Below, piece by piece: positions 43,725-53,275 of a stretch of 60,177 bases of DNA (position 1 is the stretch's first letter; each line of letters opens with the position of its first letter). Under the pieces are notes generated by a model. The model was not told the DNA's origin. It saw nothing but the letters and a program-made list of their open reading frames with translations, and made no database searches. The stretch comes from Brevibacillus sp. (GTDB taxonomy: Bacteria; Bacillota; Bacilli; Brevibacillales; Brevibacillaceae): contig JARDZO010000002.1 of assembly GCA_029240815.1 (NCBI GenBank), forward strand, positions 1 to 60,177, given 5' to 3'. A program made the position numbers and the translations under genes.

Positions 43725-45008
43725 ATGTGGAAAAAAGGAAGCGCCCTACTCGTTGCGGGTATGCTGGTGCTAACTGGATGTTCAGGTGAGGCATCTTTGG
43801 TTCGCGATTCGATCGTAGCGTCTATTGAGAAGCCAAACTACGATTATCAAGGTACGTTGAAACTAACAGGCGACGTCGAAAAGTTGCCGGCAGCTTTAGG
43901 CGAAACAACTGCAGACAAAGAAGATACAGCCATTTTTGCAGCATTGAAAGCTGGCGTTACCTTGAAAGGTTCTCAGCTGGACCTGAAAAATACGAAAGTA
44001 CAGCTGGAAGTAAACGATGACAAATTGCTTCGGGACAACAAGCTGTGGGATGGCGACAAGAAAGCCGCCGTTGAATTGATCGTAAACGATGATAATTTTT
44101 ACGCAAAATCTCCACTGGATAGCAAATATTTGAAAATCAGTGCTGATCCAACAAGTGCTCTCGGCGTCTTTGACGGATCCGATGCGGACCCTGTCAAGCT
44201 AAAAGAGTATCAAGATAAAATGAACGATCTCACCATCAATTTCATGAAGAAATACATCGCGAAATACGGCTATACGCTCTCCAACGCGAAAAACATGGGT
44301 GTAGAAACAGTCGAATTGCCTAACGGTGAAAAAGTAAAGGCAACGCATGTAAACATCAAGATTGACGCCAAGGAATTGGTGAAAATGTTCTTCTTTACAG
44401 CGAATGATGCCGTAGCGAGCAAAGATGTAAAAGACTTTGCGATCGACATGATGGTTCTCGCTAACTCCTTGCAAGAAGAGTTGAACCCAGAGCTGGGCAA
44501 AACGACAGAAGCGGAAAAACGCACTCTGGCGGAAGCGACAGTAACCGAAGGACTCCAGTCTGCAAAAGAGTGGTTGGATGAAACCGGTAAAGTGTACACA
44601 CCTGAGAAAATCGTAGAAGAAATGAAGAAAGAAGGCTTCCATGGCCTCGCTTGGAACCTCGACTTCTACATCGACGATGCGAAAATGTCTGTTCACCAAA
44701 AGAGTGAGTTGAGTGTCACTTTCCAAGCGGAAGACATGACCCAACCTCTGACTGTTGGTTTGGCAGCTGATCAATATGTATATAACTTCGGAAAAGCGAC
44801 TAAGTACGATATCCCTGCGAAAGATGCGGGTGTTACGGTAGAGCAGCTTTATGAAGACGAAAAAGCAATCAACAACTTCAGTGACAAAGGCTTCATGCGC
44901 CCAATCGCGGAAAGCTTGCTGGAGCAGCACAAATGGCAACAAGAATGGGAAGAAGAATGGGAAGAAGAGCTGGATGCAGAGGCGACAGCTGATCCTGTAG
45001 CACCATAA
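43725..45008 (+). CDS. Putative lipoprotein, 427 residues, function unknown
   Basis: Signal peptide with lipobox LVLTGCSG (Cys at residue 19), so the protein should be anchored to the outer face of the membrane. The body is rich in Lys, Asp and Ala with beta-strand repeats such as LKLTGDVEKL and QLEVNDDKLLRDNKLWDGD, and it ends with a Glu/Trp-rich tail (QQEWEEEWEEELDAEA). The overall pattern recalls large lipoproteins of LolA/LppX-like fold, but no family is assigned. AGGGGAGG site, own terminator, divergent from sftA. Confidence 0.8.
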   Translation: MWKKGSALLVAGMLVLTGCSGEASLVRDSIVASIEKPNYDYQGTLKLTGDVEKLPAALGETTADKEDTAIFAALKAGVTLKGSQLDLKNTKVQLEVNDDKLLRDNKLWDGDKKAAVELIVNDDNFYAKSPLDSKYLKISADPTSALGVFDGSDADPVKLKEYQDKMNDLTINFMKKYIAKYGYTLSNAKNMGVETVELPNGEKVKATHVNIKIDAKELVKMFFFTANDAVASKDVKDFAIDMMVLANSLQEELNPELGKTTEAEKRTLAEATVTEGLQSAKEWLDETGKVYTPEKIVEEMKKEGFHGLAWNLDFYIDDAKMSVHQKSELSVTFQAEDMTQPLTVGLAADQYVYNFGKATKYDIPAKDAGVTVEQLYEDEKAINNFSDKGFMRPIAESLLEQHKWQQEWEEEWEEELDAEATADPVAP

Positions 45009-45061
45009 TACGTTTGACGATGCGGCACACACCAACACGCGTCATCAGATTATGAGTAAAA

Positions 45062-45090
45062 GCCCCGTTTGATAGCGGGGCTTTTGTTTT
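45062..45090 (+). terminator. Terminator of lipoprotein gene
   Basis: GCCCCG/CGGGGC stem with a short loop followed by TTTTGTTTTG. Confidence 0.9.
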
Positions 45091-45138
45091 GTTGAAAAAG
45101 ACTTCCCCCTCGTCCGCTATTATTTTGGAGGTACCATC

Positions 45139-45234
45139 ATGGACAAAAATCTCTGGTTGCTGGGAATCGCATTAGTGGTCGTCGTTCTAGCGGCTGCCGG
45201 GATCAGGCTGTCCCACAGTCGCCTGAAGAAATAG
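45139..45234 (+). CDS. Predicted 31-residue membrane microprotein
   Basis: ATG 45139 lies 6 nt after a strong GGAGGT site and opens a 31-codon frame ending in TAG. After MDKN it has one hydrophobic helix (LWLLGIALVVVVLAAAGIRL) and a basic tail SHSRLKK. It lies just after the terminator of the lipoprotein gene, so it needs its own promoter, which was not clear. Not recognised; single-span microproteins of this size often tune membrane enzymes or transporters. Confidence 0.55.
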   Translation: MDKNLWLLGIALVVVVLAAAGIRLSHSRLKK

Positions 45235-45294
45235 AAAAAGGGACTGTCCCTCTGCCATTTTCGTGACTTTGGAACATCCCCATTCAAACGTCTT

Positions 45295-45900
45295 TTAGAT
45301 AATCCCTTTTGCCTTCAGATAATCGAGAACCGTATGTACCGATTCTTCGACTGACTGCTCCCCGCTCTCTACCACCAGCTCCGGTTCCACAGGCTCCTCA
45401 TACGGAGACGAGATGCCCGTAAACTGACCGATCTCTCCTGCTCTCGCCTTTTGGTACAAGCCTTTGACATCCCGTCGCTCGCACTCCTCCAGGGAGCACT
45501 TGACATAGACCTCGACGAACTCTCCGTCTGCTACAAGACTGCGCGCCAGCTCGCGATCCTCCTGGAAAGGCGAGATAAAGGCTGTCAAGGTAATGACTCC
45601 CGCATCAACAAACAGCTTTGCCACTTCCCCGATCCGACGAATGTTTTCTTTTCGGTCTTCCGCTCCAAATCCCAAGCCACGGTTGAGTCCAAGCCGGATA
45701 TTATCTCCATCCAGCACATAGCTCGCGAGCCCCCGCTGATGCAGCTCGTACTCCACCGCATTGGCCAAGGTCGACTTGCCAGCACCAGACAGACCCGTAA
45801 ACCAGATCACGCAGCTTTTATGCCCTGCACGCTGTTGTCGGTCTTCTTTCGTTACCGTAGTGGAATGCCATACGAGGTTGGCTGTCGTTTCTCTCGTCAT
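45295..45900 (-). CDS. cysC: Adenylylsulfate kinase
   Basis: A 201-residue P-loop kinase that makes PAPS from APS. Walker [14 protein letters not shown], then [16 protein letters not shown] and the phospho-serine region [33 protein letters not shown] near the end is typical. Last gene of the sulfate-assimilation operon, 19 bp after sat. Length is normal. Confidence 0.97.
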   Translation of the reverse strand: MTRETTANLVWHSTTVTKEDRQQRAGHKSCVIWFTGLSGAGKSTLANAVEYELHQRGLASYVLDGDNIRLGLNRGLGFGAEDRKENIRRIGEVAKLFVDAGVITLTAFISPFQEDRELARSLVADGEFVEVYVKCSLEECERRDVKGLYQKARAGEIGQFTGISSPYEEPVEPELVVESGEQSVEESVHTVLDYLKAKGII

Positions 45901-45919
45901 CCTTCACTCCTCCTCTCTC

Positions 45920-47062
45920 TCAGACAGAAATCGACTGCAATCCTTCGATCAAGACTCGAGCCACTTCCGGGCGGCTGAACTCTGCCGGTGGCGCTTCCCC
46001 TCTTGACAGCATTTCCCTCACTTTGGTCCCAGACAAGGCGACGTGATGCTCTGCGCCGTGAGGGCACGTCTTGTTCGATGCCATGTTTTTGCACGTGCGG
46101 CAATAGAAGCTGTTTTCAAAGAAAAGTGGCGTGATCCCCAGCTCCTCTGGAGTAAAGTGACGGAAGATTTGCTGCGCATCGTATGTGCCGTAGTAATTGC
46201 CGACTCCGGCATGGTCACGGCCCACAATAAAATGCGTGCAGCCGTAGTTTTTCCGTACCATGGCATGGAAAATGGCTTCGCGGGGTCCCGCATAGCGCAT
46301 TGCAGCCGGGAAGACAGCCAATTGCACACGCTGGGCAGGGTAGTATTTTTCCAGCAGTACCTGGTAGCTTTTCATCCGGACATCGGCGGGTATGTCATCT
46401 GATTTCGTTTCCCCTACGAGCGGATTGAGGAACAGACCATCTACGATTTCCAACGCAGACTTTTGAATGTATTCATGCGCACGGTGCACAGGATTGCGGG
46501 TCTGGAAGCCCACGATTGTCTTCCAGCCTTTTTCCGCAAAACGTTCTCTCGTTTCAGCAGGATCAAAGTAGTGGCTGGCAAATTCTCCTTTCCCTGTCCG
46601 TTTTACGAGCGTGATCGGACCACCGAGATAGACCGCTGGACGTTCCAATAGCTTTTTCACACCTGGATGATTCACGTCGTCCGTTCCGTATACCTGGCGT
46701 GCTTCTTCCTCTTTGTCTGGTTGGTAAATATCCGTGATGGACAACAATCCATAGACGATTCCTTGATGGATCAGACGTACCTGCTCGCCCACTTGAAGTC
46801 CTTTCGCTACAGCTCCAGAGACCGGAAGCGTAATCGGGATGCTCCATACGGTTCCGTCTGCCAATCTCATTCTCTGTACGACGGATTCATAATCGCGACG
46901 GTCCAAAAATCCGGTGATCGGGCTGTAACCGCCGATTGCAATCAGCTCTAGATCAGAGAGGGCGAATCCATCCAGCTCTACCTCATTCGTCACCTGCGTC
47001 AGGTCTGCCTCCGGATCAAAGCGATTGATCAAGATTCCTCCATGTGGCGTGCTTCCACTCAT
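45920..47062 (-). CDS. sat: Sulfate adenylyltransferase (ATP sulfurylase)
   Basis: About 380 residues of the monomeric-type ATP sulfurylase; makes APS from sulfate and ATP. Motifs [32 protein letters not shown] and [13 protein letters not shown] are diagnostic; the cysteine set [16 protein letters not shown] is a zinc-type insert found in bacterial enzymes of this group. ATG 47062 has AAGGAG at 8 nt; a GTG three codons upstream is less likely. Follows cysH. Confidence 0.97.
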   Translation of the reverse strand: MSGSTPHGGILINRFDPEADLTQVTNEVELDGFALSDLELIAIGGYSPITGFLDRRDYESVVQRMRLADGTVWSIPITLPVSGAVAKGLQVGEQVRLIHQGIVYGLLSITDIYQPDKEEEARQVYGTDDVNHPGVKKLLERPAVYLGGPITLVKRTGKGEFASHYFDPAETRERFAEKGWKTIVGFQTRNPVHRAHEYIQKSALEIVDGLFLNPLVGETKSDDIPADVRMKSYQVLLEKYYPAQRVQLAVFPAAMRYAGPREAIFHAMVRKNYGCTHFIVGRDHAGVGNYYGTYDAQQIFRHFTPEELGITPLFFENSFYCRTCKNMASNKTCPHGAEHHVALSGTKVREMLSRGEAPPAEFSRPEVARVLIEGLQSISV

Positions 47063-47107
47063 CTCTTCCACTCCTTATCCCTGTTGGTTGTTCGCAGCTA
47101 TTTCCGC

Positions 47108-47827
47108 TTATTTCGCCAAGTGGAGTCCGCACTCCGTTTTACCCGCATGAGCAGCCCATCTGCCTGAGCGAGAGTCCTCTCCAGGTGCTACTGCCCGCGT
47201 ACACGGCGCGCATCCGATGCTCGGGTAGTTTTGGTCATGCAAGGAATTGTAGGGCAGCTCAAAAATGCGTATGTACTGCCACACCTCTTCTGACTTCCAG
47301 TGAATGAGCGGACAAATTTTCAACGATTCAAACTTCTCGTCGCGGTTGACGAAATCGACCGACGCACGCGTAGCGGACTGCTCTCTACGCAGTCCTGACA
47401 TCCATGCTGCTGCCCCTCTGAGCGACTGATCCATCGGCTCTACCTTGCGAATTTGACAACACAGATCTGGTTGGCTGAGCCATAGTTCATCTCCGTGGGC
47501 TGCAGCTTGTTGCGCCAGAGTCAGCTCTGGTTGTTTGATAGTGATGTGCAAGTGAGGATATCGAGCGCGGACTTTCTCAATCAGCTCATATGTTTCCTTG
47601 AAATGCAGATGGGTGTCCAAAAAAATGATCTGGGCATCTTTTTTTACATCACTGATCATATCGATGAGCACCATGGCTTCGGCCCCAAAGCTGCAGGAGT
47701 AGATCAAATCATCCTGAAACGTTTGATAAGCCCACTTGATCACATCTAGCGTGTCTCCCTTGCCCAATTGCTGATTGATGACGGCGAGACGTTCGTCCGT
47801 AGCCGTTGCATAACTCCAGCTGCTCAT
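47108..47827 (-). CDS. cysH: Phosphoadenylyl/adenylyl-sulfate reductase
   Basis: A 239-residue thioredoxin-dependent reductase making sulfite. The iron-sulfur cysteines CC (in PDLCCQIRKV) and CxxC (in SIGCAPCTRAV) and the catalytic Cys in KTECGLHL are all present. This Cys set is that of APS-type reductases, though enzymes of Bacillus with it can use both APS and PAPS, which fits the presence of cysC. ATG 47827 overlaps the cysP stop as ATGA. Confidence 0.95.
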   Translation of the reverse strand: MSSWSYATATDERLAVINQQLGKGDTLDVIKWAYQTFQDDLIYSCSFGAEAMVLIDMISDVKKDAQIIFLDTHLHFKETYELIEKVRARYPHLHITIKQPELTLAQQAAAHGDELWLSQPDLCCQIRKVEPMDQSLRGAAAWMSGLRREQSATRASVDFVNRDEKFESLKICPLIHWKSEEVWQYIRIFELPYNSLHDQNYPSIGCAPCTRAVAPGEDSRSGRWAAHAGKTECGLHLAK

Positions 47828-48909
47828 ATGCCCCCTCCTTGATCATTGATCGAATTATTTTCCCTGCGAATGAGTCGAATCAGGACGACAAAACCCAATG
47901 TAGCTACGAAAACGCTGATGAGCGCGACAAGCATGTACAGATCCGAACGCAGGAATACGTGCACAAAAGCAAACGAGACAACCAGCGAGGAAACGGGAGA
48001 GACGATCCAGACCATGAGGATCTGCTTGATGATCCCTTTTTGCCACAAGTTAAAGCCGTTCTCTGCTGTCCCCACTCCGAGTATGGCGCAGGTCGTCGCC
48101 TGAGTCAGCGGCACGGGAATGCCGAACAAGGAGGCAACGATGACCAAGGTTCCCCCGGTAGCCGACACGGCACTGCCCTGAAGAAGAGAGAGGGACGTGA
48201 TTTTCTTCCCGTTTGTCTCCAGCACCTTCCCACCCATCCAGAGACAACCAATAGCTACCGCCACTCCCCCCATCCAGATACCGGATGAGGTGCTCATCAA
48301 GCCCGCTCCCACCAAAGGGCCGACTGCGTTCGCTACATTGTTCATTCCTGCTGAAAAGGCTTCATACACTCCACATGCAACCAACAGCCAGCGCAACCAA
48401 CGCTCTCCTGTCGTACCCGGCTTTTGCAGGTCGGAATAGCGATGGTTGACCCGATGGATCAGCTTGCCAAAGAGATAGGCACCGAAAAAGGCGACCGCTG
48501 GCACAAGCAACCAAAAGCTCACAATCACAAGCAGATTCATGAGGTAGATGGACTGATAAGCCAGCCCGACCCCGACGATGGAACCGACCGTAACTTCACT
48601 GGTCGAGAGCGGAACTCCTATCAGGTTCGCGCCAAACAAAGTCAGAGTAGCAGAAGCGAGAACAATCACGACCGTCTCCACGACCATCAGACTAGAGGGG
48701 ATAATGCCACCACTGATGGTTTTGACGACTTCTCCTCCGCCTACGACCGCTCCGAGGAGTGCTGCTACGGCTACGAGAGCCATGGCGACTCGCTTGTTCG
48801 GGACGGCACCACTGCCATAAGCTGCCCCCATCGATGCGGCTGTCCCGCTCGCGCCAATATTCATGGCAAAAAACAAGGCAATGGCGATTGCAACATAACT
48901 CCATCCCAC
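47824..48909 (-). CDS. cysP: Sulfate permease, PiT family (CysP-type)
   Basis: About 361 residues with ten or so membrane segments in two inverted halves, a phosphate/sulfate permease of the PiT family. Signature blocks MNIGASGTAASMGAAYGSG and GMNNVANAVGPLVGAG match the family GxNDxANA-like repeats. Its place within the cysH-sat-cysC operon, as cysP in Bacillus subtilis, points to sulfate. GTG 48909 was chosen (GGAGGTG 9 nt before); a GTG four codons upstream is too close to the ribosome site. Confidence 0.9.
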   Translation of the reverse strand: MGWSYVAIAIALFFAMNIGASGTAASMGAAYGSGAVPNKRVAMALVAVAALLGAVVGGGEVVKTISGGIIPSSLMVVETVVIVLASATLTLFGANLIGVPLSTSEVTVGSIVGVGLAYQSIYLMNLLVIVSFWLLVPAVAFFGAYLFGKLIHRVNHRYSDLQKPGTTGERWLRWLLVACGVYEAFSAGMNNVANAVGPLVGAGLMSTSSGIWMGGVAVAIGCLWMGGKVLETNGKKITSLSLLQGSAVSATGGTLVIVASLFGIPVPLTQATTCAILGVGTAENGFNLWQKGIIKQILMVWIVSPVSSLVVSFAFVHVFLRSDLYMLVALISVFVATLGFVVLIRLIRRENNSINDQGGGI

Positions 48910-48946
48910 GGGAACGAACACCTCCCATCACATGCCCGTCTGAAGA

Positions 48947-50443
48947 TTACGAATAGAGGGGTGTCACTTCTCCTGCGACTTTCATTTGATCGAGCACGTC
49001 CGCGAGCTGTTCTGCTTGGGCACACTCGATCACCTCGCTCCAACCTAGTGCTTTTGCGCGCGCTATCGTTTCATTGCCGACACACAAGAGGCGTTTTCTT
49101 CTCCAGCCCGAACCTGCAAACTGCGCCAATGCTGACAGCGTGTTTGGATCGTCGGTTGCGAACCAGTCAAAAGAATCTGGAGCGAACCATTTTGCTAGAG
49201 AATGAGATGGATCCCACTCCAGCCCTCCTGCCTGCACCGTATGTGTCACACTTCCTTGCGCATGCAAAATAACAGCACTTTGGCCACCGCTCACATGCAA
49301 GACTCGCTCTCCGCTGCTCAATGGCAAAATCTGCTGCAGAGCTGCGGCAGGGATCGCCGCTTCGAGGACGAGCTCGGGGTACACCCCTTTCTCCTCTAGC
49401 GCGAAGGCCGTTTGTTGACCGCACGCGACGATTTTGGCCTGTAGTCGACGAAGGTCGAAGCGCCTGGCCGACAGTTCCCGGAAAAAGGCGGTTACCTGTA
49501 ACCCGCTATCCATTACGAGCCAATCATAGGTGGAGAAGTCGACAGGAATCCCTTGCCCAGCGGCATCCGGCCTCGAGAGCGATTGTTCCGTCAGGGGAAT
49601 AGGCCATACCTCTGCTCCCAACCTTTCCAGAACATTTTCCAGGGAGTGTTCTCCTGTTTGCCTGGAAGCGACTGTTACTCTCTGGCCGAAAAGCGGCTTG
49701 TTGTCAAACCAGCCGAGGGAGTCTCGCAGGCGTACGACTTCTCCGATGATGATGATGGCTGGTGCCGTAAACCTAGCCTCAGCCACCGTTTGATCGATCG
49801 TCTCCAGCCTGCCTGCTACCGTTTCCTGTTTCCCGAGGGTTCCCCAGCGAACGAGAGCGACAGGTGTATCTGGATGTTTGCCGTGACGCAACAATTGGTC
49901 TTTGATCCGCGGGAGATTTTTGACGCCCATATAAATCACCAGTGTCTCCACTGAAGCCAGCCCTGACCAATCCGGTTCTTTGCCGGCATTTTTCTCACAA
50001 AGATGACCTGTCACGAATGCGACCGATGAATTGTACTCCCGATGCGTAAGCGGAATCCCGGCATAGAGCGGCGCAGCCATGCCCGAGGTGATACCCGGCA
50101 CGATTTCAAACGGGATGCCATTGGAGAGGCACACTTGCGCCTCTTCCCCGACTCGTCCGAACATGCTGGGGTCACCCCCTTTTAACCGCACTACAGTCTG
50201 CCCTTTTTGCGCTTCACGGACCAAAAGCAGGTTTATCTCGTCTTGGGGCAATGTGTGCCGATCCGCTGCCTTGCCGCAGTACACCAACCGCGCTTCCGGT
50301 TTGGCATGTGCCAGTAGCAACGGATTCGCCAGACGGTCATAGACCACGACATCTGCTCGTTGCAGAGCCTCCATTCCTCTGATTGTCAATAATTTGGGGT
50401 CCCCTGGTCCTGCCCCGACAAACAAGACGCTGCCTGTCTTCAT
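48947..50443 (-). CDS. cobA: Fused uroporphyrinogen-III C-methyltransferase and uroporphyrinogen-III synthase
   Basis: A 498-residue fusion. The first half (1-about 245) is SUMT, with VGAGPGDPKLLTIRG, RLKGGDPSMFGRVGEEA and the SAM-binding VPGITSGMAAPLYAGIPLTHREY; it methylates uroporphyrinogen III twice to precorrin-2. The second half (about 255-498) is HemD-like, from GQRVTVASRQ to the end. The fusion channels uroporphyrinogen III to siroheme for the sulfite reductase of the same operon. ATG after GGGAGCG. Confidence 0.93.
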   Translation of the reverse strand: MKTGSVLFVGAGPGDPKLLTIRGMEALQRADVVVYDRLANPLLLAHAKPEARLVYCGKAADRHTLPQDEINLLLVREAQKGQTVVRLKGGDPSMFGRVGEEAQVCLSNGIPFEIVPGITSGMAAPLYAGIPLTHREYNSSVAFVTGHLCEKNAGKEPDWSGLASVETLVIYMGVKNLPRIKDQLLRHGKHPDTPVALVRWGTLGKQETVAGRLETIDQTVAEARFTAPAIIIIGEVVRLRDSLGWFDNKPLFGQRVTVASRQTGEHSLENVLERLGAEVWPIPLTEQSLSRPDAAGQGIPVDFSTYDWLVMDSGLQVTAFFRELSARRFDLRRLQAKIVACGQQTAFALEEKGVYPELVLEAAIPAAALQQILPLSSGERVLHVSGGQSAVILHAQGSVTHTVQAGGLEWDPSHSLAKWFAPDSFDWFATDDPNTLSALAQFAGSGWRRKRLLCVGNETIARAKALGWSEVIECAQAEQLADVLDQMKVAGEVTPLYS

Positions 50444-50491
50444 CGTGATCGCTCCCTCGCTGCCAGCTCTTTTCTGTCATGCATCCATGTA

Positions 50492-50731
50492 TTATCCGAA
50501 ATGGGAAGTCTCGATGACGTAACCCGCACCCTGCCGACCGATCGGCTTCTTTTCGACCAGACTCAGCTCTTTGATCTTAGGTGGTGCTACGGTATGTCGC
50601 AGAATATTGTTTTCTGCAGTGCTAAATGCCCGCTCGTCTGATTGGGCCAGGACGACTACGGTCAATAAGCGCCCTTCCTCCAGGACTGCCTCCAGTTTGT
50701 ATAGATAGATTTCCGTTTGCTCTCCCGCCAT
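50492..50731 (-). CDS. Hypothetical small protein (79 residues) in sulfate operon
   Basis: Soluble 79-residue protein with EIYLYKLEAVLEEGRLLTVVVLAQSDERAFSTAENNILRHTVAPPKIKELSLVEKK. It recalls the DUF3906 family of Bacillales but the match is by memory. ATG after AGAGGGA. Set between the sulfite reductase and siroheme genes, it may help electron supply or cofactor handling; no cysteines are present, so it is not a ferredoxin. Confidence 0.75.
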   Translation of the reverse strand: MAGEQTEIYLYKLEAVLEEGRLLTVVVLAQSDERAFSTAENNILRHTVAPPKIKELSLVEKKPIGRQGAGYVIETSHFG

Positions 50732-50767
50732 GGTGATCCCTCTTTTCTGCTACGTTTAATCCGCAGA

Positions 50768-52390
50768 TTACGCGGTTTGCAAGATCGAATCTACCTGTGA
50801 CTGGATCTTCTCCAGACCTACGCGCTCAACATAGCGCCAGTACTGTTCACCTTCGTTGCGATCCTCTTTATAGAACGTGATTAATTGCGCGAGGAATGGG
50901 CCCAGCTTGTCGACAGTAATGCGGGCGTTTAGCTTGCGGTTGAACTGGGCTTCTTCCAAGGTACCTCCTACATGGATATCAAATGCCTCCTCCATGCCTC
51001 CAGCAGTTTTGACTAATGCCCCCTGAAGGCCGATGTCCGCAATTTGTCGTTGACCGCACGAGTTCGGGCAGCCGATCATATGAATGCGCAGCGGCGTGTC
51101 GAGCGTGACTGTGTCATCCAGATAGAGAGCCAGTGAACGCATCCGCTCTTTGGTTTCGACGATGGCCAGGTTGCAATACTCCGTGCCTGTGCAGGAAACG
51201 GCATAACCGACAAATGTGTTTGGGGTCAGCTTGAAGCGGTTAACGATGAGTAGCTCTGCCTGGAATGCTGCTACCTTTTCTTGCGGGATATTCCGGATCA
51301 GTACATTTTGCGTATTGCAAGTACCGATCGTTCCGTCTCCGTACTCATCTGCCAGACGTGCCAGCTCGACCAGCTCGCCGGCATTCATGCGCCCGACTGG
51401 TACAGACAATCCTGCATAGTAGAGACCAGCCTGCTGTTGCTCGTGAATGCCGTAGAAATACCCGCCATTCCAACCTTTCAGCAAGTCCTCCCCTTGCGCT
51501 TCCAGTTCACCGACGAGCTGGATCAATTCGTCCTTAAATTTCTCAGCACCCCAGTCTGCCACCAGGAATTTCAGCCTTGCATGTGTCCGCTTTTGACGGT
51601 AGCCAAAGTCACGGAACAAGGTGGTGACCCCTTCCGCTACTTTGACGACCTCTTCTGGGCGGCAAAATACGTCCAGCTTTTTGGCCAGATGTGGTTTGGC
51701 AGATAAGCCGCCCCCTACCCATACATGGAAGCCAATCACTTCCTCGCCTGCGATCGTTTTCTTGGCAGGCGTGAAAGCCAGGTCGTTGATTTGCGCATGG
51801 GCAGCATTATGAACATTGGCGGAAATGGAGATTTTGTATTTGCGAGGGAGGTTGGAAAACTCCCGATTCATCAAAAAGAATTTCTCTAGCTCAGCCACAA
51901 GCGGGCGTGTATCCAGCACTTCATGCGGATCAATTCCTGCCAACGGATTGCCCATGATTTGCCGCGGGCAGTCTCCACAAGCCTCGAAAGAAGAGAGACC
52001 TGCGGAAGCGAGACGGTCAAAGATGTCAGCCAATGCTTCTACCGTGAGCCAGTGAAACTGGACAGCCTGACGGGTCGTCACATCGACCAGGTCACGGCCG
52101 TAATCCTCAGCGATTTTGGCTAACACTCGCGCCTGTTCGCTGTTCAGGATACCTCCGGGGATACGAACACGCATCATGAAGTGACCATCTTTTGGACGCT
52201 GCTGATAGACACCCGCCCATTTGAATCGGTCCATATCAGAAGATTCGATCGATTGGAAGCCTTCTTTGGAATAGGTGTTCACGATCGTTTCAATGACGTC
52301 CAACCCGTCTTTCTCCAGCTTGGTGAATTCCATCTTGTTGAGGGATGGATCATCTGCCCATTTCCACTGTTTTCTCTCTGCCATTTGCAT
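50768..52390 (-). CDS. Ferredoxin-type sulfite (or nitrite) reductase
   Basis: A 540-residue siroheme/[4Fe-4S] enzyme doing the six-electron reduction of sulfite to sulfide (or nitrite to ammonia). Both cofactor motifs are seen: CTGTEYCNLA and GCPNSCGQRQ, plus the duplicated ferrite/sulfite half-domains. It is of the single-chain ferredoxin-dependent type, not the CysI of CysIJ. The sulfate genes downstream strongly favour sulfite. ATG after AGGAG; it overlaps the chelatase gene by 41 bp, which suggests translational coupling. Confidence 0.93.
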   Translation of the reverse strand: MQMAERKQWKWADDPSLNKMEFTKLEKDGLDVIETIVNTYSKEGFQSIESSDMDRFKWAGVYQQRPKDGHFMMRVRIPGGILNSEQARVLAKIAEDYGRDLVDVTTRQAVQFHWLTVEALADIFDRLASAGLSSFEACGDCPRQIMGNPLAGIDPHEVLDTRPLVAELEKFFLMNREFSNLPRKYKISISANVHNAAHAQINDLAFTPAKKTIAGEEVIGFHVWVGGGLSAKPHLAKKLDVFCRPEEVVKVAEGVTTLFRDFGYRQKRTHARLKFLVADWGAEKFKDELIQLVGELEAQGEDLLKGWNGGYFYGIHEQQQAGLYYAGLSVPVGRMNAGELVELARLADEYGDGTIGTCNTQNVLIRNIPQEKVAAFQAELLIVNRFKLTPNTFVGYAVSCTGTEYCNLAIVETKERMRSLALYLDDTVTLDTPLRIHMIGCPNSCGQRQIADIGLQGALVKTAGGMEEAFDIHVGGTLEEAQFNRKLNARITVDKLGPFLAQLITFYKEDRNEGEQYWRYVERVGLEKIQSQVDSILQTA

Positions 52391-53162
52391 ACACGCTCCT
52401 TTTTGTGAAGAGGTCAGTTACGATTGCCGTTCGAACCGTTTGGTTGATCCATTCTGCCATCAACGAATGAGGGAGGTAGGCACTTCCGTCATAACGGTAG
52501 GTCAAGCCTTCCAGCCTTTGCGGAATTGCCTTGCGAGTAAAGTACCCCTGACTGACAAAAAGCGGTACGATGACGAGCTCTCCTCTGTCAGCCAACAAAT
52601 GGGCTTGTTCGCGCAAAGTATCTGGACGCAAGGTACCGTAGCCAGCCGCAGAAAAACCAAATCGGTTTTGCAGTCGGAGAGTCAGTCGATGCAACAACCT
52701 CTCCCACTTCGCTTGGCCTCCTGCCCGCTCATTCCCGTGCCCTACCAATAGCAGAGCTTCGGTCGGAGGATGACTGACTAATGCCCGGACTCGATGAGCT
52801 ACAATCTGTTCTACCACCGGATGATCTTCTAATGGAGAGCACCAAAGGATTCGCGCCTGCACGGCTACACGTGGAATCTCGGTATCCTTGCCTTGCCAAT
52901 GATCCAGTCCCAGCATGGTGCGTATTTCCCCGACGTGCGAGCTCCCTGCGGTAACAAATAAAGGGATGACTACAATTTGTTTCGCGCCGGCTTCCTCCAG
53001 TCGCTTCCACTCCTCTGCGATGCTGCGTCCTTCGACTCCTCCAAGAAAGGCCACCCGAATGGGCAAGTCGAGACGGCACTGCAGAACCGCCGATTCTACC
53101 AGCTCCAGCCAATCAGGATCGGGTGAACCGTGTGCAATGACCAGAACAGCGGTGTCTCCCAC
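52350..53162 (-). CDS. Sirohydrochlorin chelatase (CbiX/SirB family)
   Basis: About 270 residues with two CbiX-like halves, starting VLVIAHGSPDPDWLELVES and again LLLVGHGNERAGG; VVIPLFVTAGSSHVGEI carries the metal His. It inserts iron into sirohydrochlorin. GTG 53162 was chosen: it lies 6 nt after AGGGGGG and directly before the first active-site strand; the upstream open frame would cross the promoter. First gene of the sulfate operon. Confidence 0.9.
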   Translation of the reverse strand: MGDTAVLVIAHGSPDPDWLELVESAVLQCRLDLPIRVAFLGGVEGRSIAEEWKRLEEAGAKQIVVIPLFVTAGSSHVGEIRTMLGLDHWQGKDTEIPRVAVQARILWCSPLEDHPVVEQIVAHRVRALVSHPPTEALLLVGHGNERAGGQAKWERLLHRLTLRLQNRFGFSAAGYGTLRPDTLREQAHLLADRGELVIVPLFVSQGYFTRKAIPQRLEGLTYRYDGSAYLPHSLMAEWINQTVRTAIVTDLFTKRSVYANGREKTVEMGR

Positions 53163-53214
53163 GAGATGCCCCCCTATCCAACCTAATTTTATAAATCTTA
53201 TCCGGTTACTCGGA

Positions 53215-53243
53215 ATTATAATTGGGTTCAATTTCTCCGTCAA
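53215..53243 (-). promoter_or_regulatory. Sigma-A promoter of the sulfate/siroheme operon
   Basis: Read on minus: TTGACG, a 17-bp spacer, TATAAT, about 50 bp before the chelatase GTG. Just downstream is a symmetric stretch ATTCCG-N5-CGGAT (about 53199-53216) that could be a sulfur-regulator site. No SAM-riboswitch or T-box structure fits the short leader. Confidence 0.8.
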
Positions 53244-53275
53244 CCAAAAATTGATATTTCGCTCAAACATACCAA

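Noticed and set aside
44199..45038. 279-codon minus-strand frame opposite the lipoprotein gene
   Set aside because: Antisense shadow of a well-formed lipoprotein frame; low-complexity Phe/Arg/His-rich translation and no start site.
53163..53270. N-terminal extension of the sirohydrochlorin chelatase
   Set aside because: It would cross the TTGACG/TATAAT promoter; GTG 53162 has a strong AGGGGGG site.
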